64,000 nt of DNA, from contig NZ_FUKO01000019.1 in assembly GCF_900163815.1 (NCBI RefSeq), positions 537,715-601,714 of the forward strand. The letters are read 5' to 3'. A program made the translations under genes and the position numbers. Shown here one piece after another: positions 17,243-25,386 of the stretch. The notes beneath the pieces were generated by a model that did no database searches, was not told where the DNA came from, and worked only from the letters and a program-made list of their open reading frames with translations. Position 1 is the stretch's first letter. Each line of letters opens with the position of its first letter. The DNA is from Microbacterium esteraromaticum. Lineage in GTDB: Bacteria; Actinomycetota; Actinomycetes; Actinomycetales; Microbacteriaceae.

Positions 17243-18822
17243 TGGACGCCGCGGCCGGGCCGCACACCATCGGGCGGTGGCTGCACGATCGGGCAGTCTC
17301 CGCGCCGGAGCACATCGCTGTCGACGACCGCGGCGTGCGCACCGACTACCGCACGCTGGCCGCGCGGGTCACCGCTCTCGCCGACCGGCTGACCGGTGCG
17401 GGGTACGGCGCCGGTCAGCGCGTCGCCACCGTCTCGGGCAACTCCACCGACCATGTCGTGGCGTTCTTCGCCTGCGCAGAATTGGGGATCGCCTTCCTGC
17501 CGCTGTCCTGGCGGCTGACCCCGGCGGAGCTGTCCGATCTGATCACGCGATCAGACCCCGCGCTGCTGCTGATCGAAGACGAGCATGCCGCCCTCACCAC
17601 GGCAGCGCTCGAGCACGCAACGGCGCATCCGACTCACGTTCCGCTGGGAGTGGCCGGTGTCGAGGCAGACGTGCCGCCTGCCGGCATCCGATCGCCCCGG
17701 CGCGCCGCGCGCGACGACGACCCGCTGCTGATCATCTACACCTCTGGCAGCGAGGCTGCGCCCAAGGGCGTCGTACTCACCCACGAGAACTGCTTCTGGA
17801 ACAACCTCGCTCTCGATCGGGCGATGCCGGTGTCAGCAGACGACGTGGTGCTCTCGATGCTGCCGCAGTACCATGTCGCGGCATGGAACGTGCAGCCGCT
17901 GCTGGCCTGGTGGCGGGGTGCGACCGTCGTGCTGGAGCGCTCGTTCGACCCCGGGCGCGTGCTGCAGCTCATCGTCGACCGTGGTGTCACCACGATGATG
18001 GGCGTGCCGACGCAATACCGGATGCTGTGTCAGCATCCGCTCTGGGAATCCGCGGATCTCTCATCGCTGCGCCGCATCGTCGCCGGCGGTGAGACTGTTC
18101 CCGAGGGTCTCGCATCGACGTGGGCCGCTCGCGGTCTCGCCTTCACACAGGGATACGGCCTCACCGAAGCGGGCCCCAACGTGCTGTACCTCTCCGCTGA
18201 CCTCATCGCCCAGCATCCGGCTGCGGTCGGCCGGCCCTACCCCGGGGTGGACGTGCGCATCGTCGACCCGGAATCGGAACTCGAACTCGACGGTCCTGTC
18301 ACGGGAGAGCTGTGGGTGCGCGGGGCGAGCATCTTCGCCGGGTATCTCGACGATGCCGAAGCGACGGCCCGCGCGATGCACGGCGAATGGCTGCGCACCG
18401 GTGACCTCGTGCACCGCGATGCGCAGGGCATTCACCGAGTGGTCGACCGCCTGAAGGAGATCTACGTCTCCGGCGGCGAGAACGTCGCACCAGCCGAGGT
18501 CGAACGCGCGCTGCGACGGCATCCGCTCGTCTCGGCATGCGCGGTGGTGGGAGCACCGGACCCGGTATGGGGCGAGCGCGGCGTCGCATTCGTCGTCGCC
18601 GACGCTCCCGTGTCTGCTGAGGAGCTTCGCACCTTCGCCGCCGAGCGCCTCGCCAATTTCAAACTTCCCGCACGGTTCGTCTTCGTCGACGAGCTGCCGC
18701 GTTCTGCGATCGACAAGGTGGCCAGGGCGGCCTTGCGCGAAAGAGCGCGCCACCTCATGACCCAGCAGTTCTCCACAGAACCGCGCACCACAGGCCCGTA
18801 CGCTTCGGAGGCGACCTCATGA
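17239..18822 (+). CDS. Acyl-CoA synthetase (AMP-binding, class I adenylate-forming)
   Basis: A 527-aa ligase that would activate a carboxylate to its CoA thioester through an acyl-AMP. The phosphate-binding motif IYTSGSEAAPKGVVLTH starts near residue 166, with GYGLTEAGP at about 305, WLRTGDLVH at about 384 and DRLKEIYVSGGENVAPAEVE near 410. The C-terminal catalytic lysine is probably in ELPRSAIDKVARAAL. The phosphate loop has GSEAAPKG where GTTGXPKG is usual, as in several fatty-acid-type ligases. Chain-length preference cannot be read. Confidence 0.9.
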   Translation: MMDAAAGPHTIGRWLHDRAVSAPEHIAVDDRGVRTDYRTLAARVTALADRLTGAGYGAGQRVATVSGNSTDHVVAFFACAELGIAFLPLSWRLTPAELSDLITRSDPALLLIEDEHAALTTAALEHATAHPTHVPLGVAGVEADVPPAGIRSPRRAARDDDPLLIIYTSGSEAAPKGVVLTHENCFWNNLALDRAMPVSADDVVLSMLPQYHVAAWNVQPLLAWWRGATVVLERSFDPGRVLQLIVDRGVTTMMGVPTQYRMLCQHPLWESADLSSLRRIVAGGETVPEGLASTWAARGLAFTQGYGLTEAGPNVLYLSADLIAQHPAAVGRPYPGVDVRIVDPESELELDGPVTGELWVRGASIFAGYLDDAEATARAMHGEWLRTGDLVHRDAQGIHRVVDRLKEIYVSGGENVAPAEVERALRRHPLVSACAVVGAPDPVWGERGVAFVVADAPVSAEELRTFAAERLANFKLPARFVFVDELPRSAIDKVARAALRERARHLMTQQFSTEPRTTGPYASEATS

Positions 18823-19487
18823 CCATTCACGCCGACACTCCTCCCGTCTCATCCGCCACCGGCCGGCCGCTGACCAAACGCGGTCAGGAGACCCGGCGCC
18901 GGCTGCTGGAGGCGGCTGAGCAGGTCTTCGCCGACCTCGGTTACCACGAGGCGTCGATTGTGAAGATCACCGAGCACGCCGGAGTCGCCCTCGGCACGTT
19001 CTACCTGTATTTCGACAGCAAGCAGTCGATCTTCGAAGCGCTCGTGATCGATTTGAACAGCCGAGTGCGCCACTCCATGTCGGAAGCCATGGCCGGGGCA
19101 ACCAACCGCATCGAGGCGGAGGGGCTCGGCTTCGAAGGGTTCTTCAGGTTCACTGCAGAGCATCCGGCACTGTACCGGGTCGTGCGAGAAGCCGAGTTCG
19201 TCTCGCCTGCCACGCTGAAACTGCACTACGAGCGCATCGTCGACGGGTACCGGGCGGGTCTCGACGCCGCCCAGCGCGACGGCGAGATCGCCGCCGAGCT
19301 CGACACGGAAGTCGTGGCCTGGGCGCTGATGGGCGCTGGAGAGCTGATCGGCATGCGGTATCTGCTCTGGGAGCGCGATGCCGAAGGCCGCCCGCCCGCA
19401 AAGATCGACCCGGCCGTACTGGCTGGCATGAGCGGATTCATTGCCCGGGCGCTGCGTCCGGACACCACGGAGGGGACAGACAGATGA
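18819..19487 (+). CDS. TetR-family regulator inside the catabolic operon
   Basis: A 222-aa regulator. The HTH spans about residues 20-70 (RRRLLEAAEQVFADLGYHEASIVKITEHAGVALGTFYLYF). The C-terminal domain (YRVVREAEFVSPATLKLHYERIVDGY) resembles TetR proteins that sense acyl-CoA esters. Overlapping starts with both neighbours make it part of the operon, so a feedback role on the importer/ligase genes is likely. The palindrome at 12531-12550 is the best visible operator candidate. Confidence 0.9.
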   Translation: MTIHADTPPVSSATGRPLTKRGQETRRRLLEAAEQVFADLGYHEASIVKITEHAGVALGTFYLYFDSKQSIFEALVIDLNSRVRHSMSEAMAGATNRIEAEGLGFEGFFRFTAEHPALYRVVREAEFVSPATLKLHYERIVDGYRAGLDAAQRDGEIAAELDTEVVAWALMGAGELIGMRYLLWERDAEGRPPAKIDPAVLAGMSGFIARALRPDTTEGTDR

Positions 19488-20236
19488 CCGAGCAGGATCT
19501 CACCGGTCGGCGAGCAGTGATCACCGGCGGTGCCAGCGGCATCGGCTTCGCCTGTGCACAGGAGTTCTCGCGCCGCGGAGCCCACGTCATCATCGCCGAT
19601 CTGAACGGCGACGCTGCGCAGACCGCCGCTGACGAGGTCGGTGGTGAAGCCTGGGTGGTCGATCTGTCCGACACGCAGGCATTGGATGCTCTGGCTCTGG
19701 ACGCCGACATCCTCGTCAACAACGCCGGCATCCAGCGGGTAAGCCCGATCGTCGACTTCGACCCGGATGCATTCCGGCTCATCCAGCGGCTCATGCTCGA
19801 AGCGCCGTTCCTGCTGATGCGTGCGGTGCTCCCCGGCATGTACGACCGGGGCTGGGGGAGGATCGTCAACATCTCCAGTGTCCACGGTCTGCGCGCCAGT
19901 GCATTCAAGTCGGCGTATGTGGCCGCCAAGCACGGGATGGAAGGCCTGTCGAAGACCGCCGCGCTCGAGGGCGGATCGCACGGCGTGACCAGCAACTGCA
20001 TCAACCCCGGCTACGTGCGCACCCCGCTCGTCGAGAAGCAGATCGCCGATCAGGCGCGGCTGCACTCTATACCCGAGAGCGAGGTGGTCGAGAAGATCAT
20101 GCTGACCGAGAGTGCGGTCAAGCGGCTCGTCGAGGCGAGTGAAGTCGCCTCGCTCGCCGGGTGGCTCGTGTCGGATGCTGCCGGCATGGTCACCGGCGCG
20201 TCGTACACCATGGATGGCGGATGGAGTGCTCGCTGA
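19484..20236 (+). CDS. bdhA: 3-hydroxybutyrate dehydrogenase-like short-chain dehydrogenase
   Basis: A 250-aa SDR predicted to oxidise D-3-hydroxybutyrate to acetoacetate with NAD+. The cofactor motif TGGASGIG is at 14-21, NNAG at 79-82, and the catalytic Tyr and Lys are Y145 and K149 (SAYVAAKHG). The segments GYVRTPLVEKQIADQA and NISSVHGL are typical of bacterial 3-hydroxybutyrate dehydrogenases. Position between an acid importer/ligase and a CoA-transferase/thiolase unit agrees. Another hydroxyacid SDR is possible. Confidence 0.82.
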   Translation: MTEQDLTGRRAVITGGASGIGFACAQEFSRRGAHVIIADLNGDAAQTAADEVGGEAWVVDLSDTQALDALALDADILVNNAGIQRVSPIVDFDPDAFRLIQRLMLEAPFLLMRAVLPGMYDRGWGRIVNISSVHGLRASAFKSAYVAAKHGMEGLSKTAALEGGSHGVTSNCINPGYVRTPLVEKQIADQARLHSIPESEVVEKIMLTESAVKRLVEASEVASLAGWLVSDAAGMVTGASYTMDGGWSAR

Positions 20237-21132
20237 TGACACATGTGTATCGCACCGTCGATGTGCCCGTCGAGGGCGGAGACCTGCGGGTGGGTGTCTG
20301 GGATCCCGACGGCGCCGCTGAGCACACGGTCCTCGCGATCCATGGCGTGACCTCTTCGCACCTGGCGTGGCCACTGGTCGTCGAACAGCTGCCGGGGGTG
20401 CGGGTGATCGCCCCTGATCTGCGTGGACGCGGCGCCAGCAATGCTCTTGACGGGCCCGCAGGCATGTCAGCGCATGCCGACGACATGGCAGCGGTGCTGG
20501 ATGCTCTGGGCATCGAGGAGACGACTGTCGTCGGTCACTCGATGGGCGCGTTCGTCGCCGTCGCCCTCGCTCACCGGCATCCGGCGAGCGTGACGCGCCT
20601 GATTCTCGTCGACGGGGGACTTCCCCTGGCAGTACCTGCCGGAACCGATCCAGCCCAGCTCGTCTCGCTGATCCTTGGTCCGACCGCCGAGCGGCTGTCT
20701 CGCAGGTGGGAGAGCGTCGAACAGTACACCGCTGAGTTCTGGCGAGATCACCCCGCATTCGTCGACGACTGGAGCGACGAGATCGAGGCATACATCGCGT
20801 ACGACCTCGTCCCGGATGGCGACCTGCTGCGCCCCGCGACCAGCTACGACACGATGGCTGAGGACACGCTCGACATGAACACCGGTACGGCGCTGCCTGA
20901 CGCGCTCGCCGCGCTGCCCGCGTCGACGCTGTTCATCACGGTGCCTCGCGGCCTGCAGAACGAGGAGCCGGGGCTGTATCCGCCCGCGCACCTGGCGACG
21001 CTGATCTCCACGTACCCGCGTGTGCGGCACGAACACCTCGACGAGCTCAACCACTACACGGTCGTCATGGCTCGTCGCGGTGCGGCTGCATTGGCACCGC
21101 TGATCCGCAGCGAGTTGCAGGCGACGGGGTGA
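20236..21132 (+). CDS. Alpha/beta-hydrolase
   Basis: A 298-aa alpha/beta-fold hydrolase. The nucleophile elbow is GHSMGA with S102, an oxyanion-type HG dipeptide is at about 36-37, and a C-terminal His lies in DELNHYTVV. DLRGRGAS matches esterase and C-C hydrolase relatives. It starts in a TGATG overlap with the dehydrogenase stop. In this setting it could hydrolyse an ester or oligomer of the operon's substrate, for example a 3-hydroxybutyrate oligomer, but that is inference. Confidence 0.85.
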   Translation: MTHVYRTVDVPVEGGDLRVGVWDPDGAAEHTVLAIHGVTSSHLAWPLVVEQLPGVRVIAPDLRGRGASNALDGPAGMSAHADDMAAVLDALGIEETTVVGHSMGAFVAVALAHRHPASVTRLILVDGGLPLAVPAGTDPAQLVSLILGPTAERLSRRWESVEQYTAEFWRDHPAFVDDWSDEIEAYIAYDLVPDGDLLRPATSYDTMAEDTLDMNTGTALPDALAALPASTLFITVPRGLQNEEPGLYPPAHLATLISTYPRVRHEHLDELNHYTVVMARRGAAALAPLIRSELQATG

Positions 21133-21139
21133 CGGGCCC

Positions 21140-21176
21140 CGAATCGCCGCATCCGGGTTGAGGATGCGGCGATTCG
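21140..21176. terminator. Perfect 15-bp hairpin between convergent genes
   Basis: CGAATCGCCGCATCC and its exact complement flank a 7-nt loop between the alpha/beta-hydrolase and iclR stop codons. There is no U-tract; it probably ends transcription on both strands. Confidence 0.6.
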
Positions 21177-21228
21177 AGCCACCTGAGCGAGTTCGGGTGC
21201 GATCAGCGCGCGTACGTGACGTGCGACG

Positions 21229-22047
21229 TCAGTGGCGCGCGCCGGCGAGGCGGGAGGACAGCTGGTGCGCGTGTGCGAGCAGGGTGCGGCCGAGCTGCGG
21301 GAGTCTATCGGGGCCGAAGCGGAATTCCACGCCGGTCAGGCTGAGCGCCCACTCCGGGCGGCCGTCGCGGTCGAACACGGCAGCCCCCATTCCCCATGAT
21401 CCCTCCACGATCAGCCCGGGGTTCACGGCGTACCCACGGGCCTTCGTCTCACGAAGGCGGGTGCGCAGCGGCTTCTCGCCGTGCCGGCGTCCCCAGCGCT
21501 CTTCGAGCTCGGGGTGCCGTTCAAGGTAGGCATCCACATCGTGGTCAGGCTGGAACGAGAGGATCGCCAGGCCGGCGCTGGCCACTCCCAGCGGAAAGCG
21601 CACGCCCTCGCTGAGCACGAACGACCGGATCGGGAATGGACCTTCTTCCCGCACCAGGCACACAGTCTCATCGCCGCGTCGAGTGGAGAGGAACGCGCTC
21701 TCCTCGGTCTTCACCGCAAGTGAGCGCACGATGTCACGGGCGAGCTCGGTCACGTCATAGCGCGATGCCGCGACAGTTCCCATCAGGTACAGCTCAGGGC
21801 CCGGTGTCCACAGTGCTGTCGTCTCGTCCTGATCCACCAGTCCTTCCACGCGCAGCGCCGTCAGCAGGCGGTGAGCGGTGGAGCGGCTCAACTCAGCATC
21901 CCGAGCCAGCTTCTGCAGCGATGCGCCGTCGGCGCATGCCGTCACGAGTCGCAGCAGCGACGCGGCGCGCGCCACGGCCTGGGCGCCGGGCACGGTGCGC
22001 CTGCGAGAAGAGTCCTGTGCCACAATGTGGACGCTACCCGTATTCAT
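21229..22047 (-). CDS. IclR-family transcriptional regulator
   Basis: A 272-aa regulator with an N-terminal winged helix (about 20-85: AVARAASLLRLVTACADG, SRSTAHRLLTALRVEGLVDQD) and a C-terminal IclR effector domain. It is divergent from the CoA-transferase/thiolase operon with 81 bp between starts. IclR proteins commonly control aromatic beta-ketoadipate or ketone-body genes from this position. A perfect inverted repeat in the gap is a likely site. The first ATG with family-like spacing to the HTH (22047) was used; no good ribosome site is visible. Confidence 0.88.
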   Translation of the reverse strand: MNTGSVHIVAQDSSRRRTVPGAQAVARAASLLRLVTACADGASLQKLARDAELSRSTAHRLLTALRVEGLVDQDETTALWTPGPELYLMGTVAASRYDVTELARDIVRSLAVKTEESAFLSTRRGDETVCLVREEGPFPIRSFVLSEGVRFPLGVASAGLAILSFQPDHDVDAYLERHPELEERWGRRHGEKPLRTRLRETKARGYAVNPGLIVEGSWGMGAAVFDRDGRPEWALSLTGVEFRFGPDRLPQLGRTLLAHAHQLSSRLAGARH

Positions 22048-22056
22048 GACCACATC

Positions 22057-22072
22057 GCAAGCACCGGCTTGC
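22057..22072. promoter_or_regulatory. Inverted repeat in the iclR/CoA-transferase intergenic region
   Basis: GCAAGC-ACCG-GCTTGC is a perfect 6-bp inverted repeat. It lies 10 nt upstream of the iclR ATG and 56 nt upstream of the CoA-transferase GTG, a plausible IclR operator. Confidence 0.4.
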
Positions 22073-22128
22073 CGAGCACGGCACAGGAGGCGGATGCTGG
22101 AGGAGACCCCATCACGAAGGAGTGGTCT

Positions 22129-22905
22129 GTGATCGACAAACAGTTCGCATCGGCAGCCGAAGCCGTCGCCGACATCCCCAACGGAGCCTCGCTGGCTGTC
22201 GGTGGATTCGGCCTGTCCGGAAACCCGATGACGCTCATCGAGGCGCTGCATGCCCAGGGCACCACCGACCTCAGCGTCGTCAGCAACAACTGCGGCGTAG
22301 ACGACTGGGGCCTGGGGATTCTGCTCGGCTCCCAGCGCATCCGCAAGATGACGTCGTCGTATGTGGGAGAGAACAAGGAGTTCGAACGTCAGTTCCTTGA
22401 AGGTGACCTTGAGCTGGAGCTCACCCCGCAGGGCACGCTCGCGGAGAAGCTCCGAGCCGGCGGCTCTGGTATCGCTGCTTTCTTCACTCAGACGGGTGTC
22501 GGAACTCAGGTCGCCGAGGGCGGGCTCCCGCGCCGCTATCACCCGGACGGGACGATTGATGTCGCCTCTCCGGTCAAGGACGTGCGCAGCTTCGACTTCC
22601 ACGGCGAGCAGCGTGAATTCGTGCTGGAGGAGTCCATCACGACGGACTTCGCTCTCGTGCACGCTCTCGTCGGCGACCGGCACGGCAACCTGATCTTCAA
22701 CAAGGCCGCGCGCAACTTCAACCCGCTCGCCGCGATGGCTGGCCGCATCTGCATCGTGCAGGTCGAGAAGCTCGTCGAACCAGGCGAACTCGATCCCGAC
22801 TGCGTGCACCTGCCTGGTGTGTATGTGCACCGGGTGATCGAGGTCGGATCCGATATCGAGAAGCGCATCGAACGACGAACCGTTCGCAGTCAGGAAGGAG
22901 CCTGA
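22129..22905 (+). CDS. scoA: 3-oxoacid CoA-transferase subunit A
   Basis: A 258-aa alpha subunit of a succinyl-CoA:3-oxoacid (acetoacetate or 3-oxoadipate) CoA-transferase. Diagnostic segments are [25 protein letters not shown] and [16 protein letters not shown]. The GTG at 22129 follows GAAGGAG by 6 nt and gives the normal N-terminus; the frame is open further upstream but overlaps iclR. Subunit B follows with 1 nt between the genes. Acetoacetate is favoured by the neighbouring dehydrogenase; 3-oxoadipate (PcaI-like) is the alternative. Confidence 0.93.
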   Translation: MIDKQFASAAEAVADIPNGASLAVGGFGLSGNPMTLIEALHAQGTTDLSVVSNNCGVDDWGLGILLGSQRIRKMTSSYVGENKEFERQFLEGDLELELTPQGTLAEKLRAGGSGIAAFFTQTGVGTQVAEGGLPRRYHPDGTIDVASPVKDVRSFDFHGEQREFVLEESITTDFALVHALVGDRHGNLIFNKAARNFNPLAAMAGRICIVQVEKLVEPGELDPDCVHLPGVYVHRVIEVGSDIEKRIERRTVRSQEGA

Positions 22906-22906
22906 G

Positions 22907-23560
22907 ATGGCACTCACACGTGATCAGATGGCCGCGCGCGCAGCCCAGGAGCTGGATGACGGTTCCTACGTGAATCTCGGCATCGGACTGCCCACGCTCG
23001 TTCCGAACTACGTCCCCGACGGTGTCACGGTTGTGCTTCAGTCGGAAAACGGCATTCTCGGCGTCGGGCCATATCCGACCGAGGAGAACGTCGACCCCGA
23101 CCTCATCAACGCCGGTAAAGAGACCGTCACTCTGCTGCCGGGCGCGGCGTTCTTCGATTCCTCGATGAGCTTCGGCATGATCCGCGGCGGCAAGATTGAC
23201 GCCGCGATCCTCGGCGCCATGCAGGTGTCCGTCAATGGGGACCTTGCGAACTGGATGATCCCCGGGAAGATGGTGAAGGGCCCGGGCGGAGCGATGGATC
23301 TGGTGCATGGCGCGGGCCGCGTGATCATTCTCATGGAGCACGTCGCGAAGGACGGCTCCGCGAAGATCGTCAACGAGTGCTCGCTGCCGTTGACGGGCAG
23401 GGGAGTGGTCGATCGAATCATCACCGACCTCGCCGTGATCGACGTGACAGCCGACGGGCTCGTGCTCGTCGAGACCGCACCGGGTGTGAGCGTGCAGGAC
23501 GTCATCGACGCCACCGAGCCGGCACTGGCCGTCTCGGAGAACCTTAAGGAGACCTCATGA
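22907..23560 (+). CDS. scoB: 3-oxoacid CoA-transferase subunit B
   Basis: A 217-aa beta subunit. The catalytic glutamate that forms the CoA thioester is E47 in [20 protein letters not shown] and [21 protein letters not shown] are family signatures. The stop overlaps the thiolase ATG by 4 bp. Together with subunit A it would convert acetoacetate plus succinyl-CoA into acetoacetyl-CoA. Confidence 0.94.
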   Translation: MALTRDQMAARAAQELDDGSYVNLGIGLPTLVPNYVPDGVTVVLQSENGILGVGPYPTEENVDPDLINAGKETVTLLPGAAFFDSSMSFGMIRGGKIDAAILGAMQVSVNGDLANWMIPGKMVKGPGGAMDLVHGAGRVIILMEHVAKDGSAKIVNECSLPLTGRGVVDRIITDLAVIDVTADGLVLVETAPGVSVQDVIDATEPALAVSENLKETS

Positions 23561-24735
23561 GTGACATCGTCATCGTCGCGGCGGCTCGCACGCCTCAGGG
23601 TCGTCTGAAGGGGCAGCTCGCCTCGTTCACCGCTCCGCAGCTGGGCTCACTGGCGATCCGCGGGGCAATGGAGCAGGCCTCGATCTCGCCGACCGACGTC
23701 GATGCTGTGGTGATGGGCCAGGTCCTTCCTGCGGGATCCGGACAGAATCCCGCCCGTCAGGCGGCGATCGGCGCAGGTCTCGGCTGGGATGTGCCGGCGA
23801 GCTCAGTGAACAAGGTCTGCCTTTCGGGCCTCACGGCCATCATCGATGCGGCACGCATGATCCGCACCGGAGACGCCGTCACCGTCGTCGCCGGCGGTAT
23901 GGAGTCGATGACGCGCGCGCCGCACCTGTTGATGGGCTCTCGCGACGGCTGGACCTACGGGAGCATCGAGGTGCTCGACCACATGGCCTATGACGGGCTC
24001 ACCGATGTCTACGACCGCGAGAGCATGGGGGCCTCCACCGAACGGCAGAACCCTCGGTACGAGATGACCCGCGAAGCGCAGGATGCTGTCGCAGCGCTGT
24101 CTCACCAGCGCGCCGCAGCAGGACAGCGTGACGGCGCGTTCGATGCGGAGATCGTCGCGGTCACCGTGCCGCAGCGCAAGGGCGACCCGCTGGTCCTCAC
24201 CGAAGACGAGGGTATTCGCCCCGACACGACCGTCGAGTCGCTCGGCGGGCTGCGGGCAGCGTTCGCCGAGGGCGGCACGATCACGGCAGGCAACTCGTCG
24301 CAGATCTCCGACGGTGCATCCGCGGTGATCGTCACCAGCCGGGAGAACGCCGCCGCGAAGGGGTGGCCGGTGCTGGCGACGATCGGTGCGAACGGCCAGA
24401 CTGCAGGCCCAGACAACTCGCTTCAGGCGCAGCCGGCGCGCGCGATCGAACGAGCGCTCGAGAAGCAGGGCATCGGCGCCGCCGACCTGGACCTCGTCGA
24501 GATCAACGAGGCCTTCGGTGCGGTCGTCGCTCGCTCGCAGCAGGAACTCGGGCTCTCTTCGGACATCGTCAACGTCCACGGCGGGGGCATCGCCATCGGA
24601 CACCCGATCGGTGCCAGCGGCACGCGGTTGGTTGTGCACCTCGCGCACCTTCTTGCACAGCGCGGGTCGGGCACCGCGGTCGCGGCACTCTGCGGCGGCG
24701 GCGGGCAGGGCGAAGCCCTCATCCTCACCCGCTGA
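23557..24735 (+). CDS. atoB: Acetyl-CoA C-acetyltransferase (thiolase)
   Basis: A 392-aa thiolase that would cleave acetoacetyl-CoA with CoA to two acetyl-CoA. The nucleophile is C88 in NKVCLSG, the general-base histidine is H349 in GHPIGASG, and the second cysteine is C379 in CGGGGQG. All catalytic residues are intact. The 3-oxoadipyl-CoA thiolase PcaF is a close relative, but the length and general features fit acetyl-CoA acetyltransferases better. It is last gene of the operon. Confidence 0.93.
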   Translation: MSDIVIVAAARTPQGRLKGQLASFTAPQLGSLAIRGAMEQASISPTDVDAVVMGQVLPAGSGQNPARQAAIGAGLGWDVPASSVNKVCLSGLTAIIDAARMIRTGDAVTVVAGGMESMTRAPHLLMGSRDGWTYGSIEVLDHMAYDGLTDVYDRESMGASTERQNPRYEMTREAQDAVAALSHQRAAAGQRDGAFDAEIVAVTVPQRKGDPLVLTEDEGIRPDTTVESLGGLRAAFAEGGTITAGNSSQISDGASAVIVTSRENAAAKGWPVLATIGANGQTAGPDNSLQAQPARAIERALEKQGIGAADLDLVEINEAFGAVVARSQQELGLSSDIVNVHGGGIAIGHPIGASGTRLVVHLAHLLAQRGSGTAVAALCGGGGQGEALILTR

Positions 24736-24932
24736 TTCGGCTGCTTCGGCGGGCTCACACCCAGGACTTCTGGCGCCGTGAGCCTGCCGAGGGCGCAGCA
24801 TCCGCTGCACAAAGTGGCACGCGCTGCATCGATCGGTGGCGCGGATGCGGAAAAGTGGCGCGGATGCTGAGGCACGCGCCCGCGCGGACGCGGATGCTGA
24901 CCGGCGCGGATGCCGCGCCGCCCGGGCACGGG
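24736..24932. repeat. Intergenic region with a 19-bp tandem repeat rich in GCGGATGC
   Basis: No gene is seen here. GTGGCGCGGATGC occurs at 24836-24848 and again at 24855-24867 (period 19). Further GCGGATGC copies are near 24890 and 24906. It lies between the convergent thiolase gene and the 92-aa membrane-protein gene. Confidence 0.6.
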
Positions 24933-25211
24933 TCAGCGCTTGGTGGCCTTGGCGGCCTTCTCGATCGCTTTGAGCTGCTTCTTCGCACGCTTGCTCTGCT
25001 TCGCGGCGAGCGGGGAGTCGATGGCGACCGGCTCTCCGTGGTGATCGCGGCGCATATCGATCGCGGCGCCGACGGCCAGGGCGAAAGTGACGCCCCAGCT
25101 GACCCAGGCCAGCACCGCGCGCCACGTGACGGGGGCTTCCCGCGTGCCGCGCAGCAACGAGATTCCGGTGGTGACGGCACCAAAGAGTCCTGTGCTGAAG
25201 AGATAGCGCAT
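24933..25211 (-). CDS. Small membrane protein with lysine-rich tail
   Basis: A 92-aa protein with two hydrophobic segments (about 3-20 and 28-50, WRAVLAWVSWGVTFALAVGAAI). A strongly basic C-terminus follows (AAKQSKRAKKQLKAIEKAAK). No family can be named. The ATG at 25211 is preceded by TAACGT-N6, indicating leaderless expression and supporting this start. Confidence 0.72.
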   Translation of the reverse strand: MRYLFSTGLFGAVTTGISLLRGTREAPVTWRAVLAWVSWGVTFALAVGAAIDMRRDHHGEPVAIDSPLAAKQSKRAKKQLKAIEKAAKATKR

Positions 25212-25217
25212 GGCCCC

Positions 25218-25223
25218 ACGTTA
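25218..25223 (-). promoter_or_regulatory. -10 hexamer TAACGT, probable leaderless promoter
   Basis: On the minus strand TAACGT is followed by 6 nt (GGGGCC) and the ATG at 25211. Confidence 0.5.
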
Positions 25224-25284
25224 CCCGGGCCCGGCGCCCGTGCGCGACTGTCTCGGCCCAGCCATGAGGGCCCGGCTAAGATAG

Positions 25285-25374
25285 ATGGGGGCGCGATGGC
25301 GTTCCACCAGCCGTGTATCTACCGGCCGTCGGAATCACGACGGAAAGCGGCGGCACCCGACCCGCGTCCGCTGA
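25285..25374 (+). CDS. Possible Arg-rich upstream peptide before an MFS gene
   Basis: A 29-codon frame in the 175-bp leader of the MFS gene encodes an Arg-rich basic peptide (MGARWRSTSRVSTGRR start) ending in TGA 12 nt before the MFS ATG. A TAAGAT -10-like hexamer is at 25277-25282, very close to its start. It could be a regulatory leader peptide or chance. Confidence 0.2.
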   Translation: MGARWRSTSRVSTGRRNHDGKRRHPTRVR

Positions 25375-25386
25375 CGCCCGAGAGCC

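Noticed and set aside
21871..22128. Upstream extension of the CoA-transferase A frame
   Set aside because: It overlaps iclR on the other strand and lacks similarity; the GTG at 22129 has a good ribosome site.
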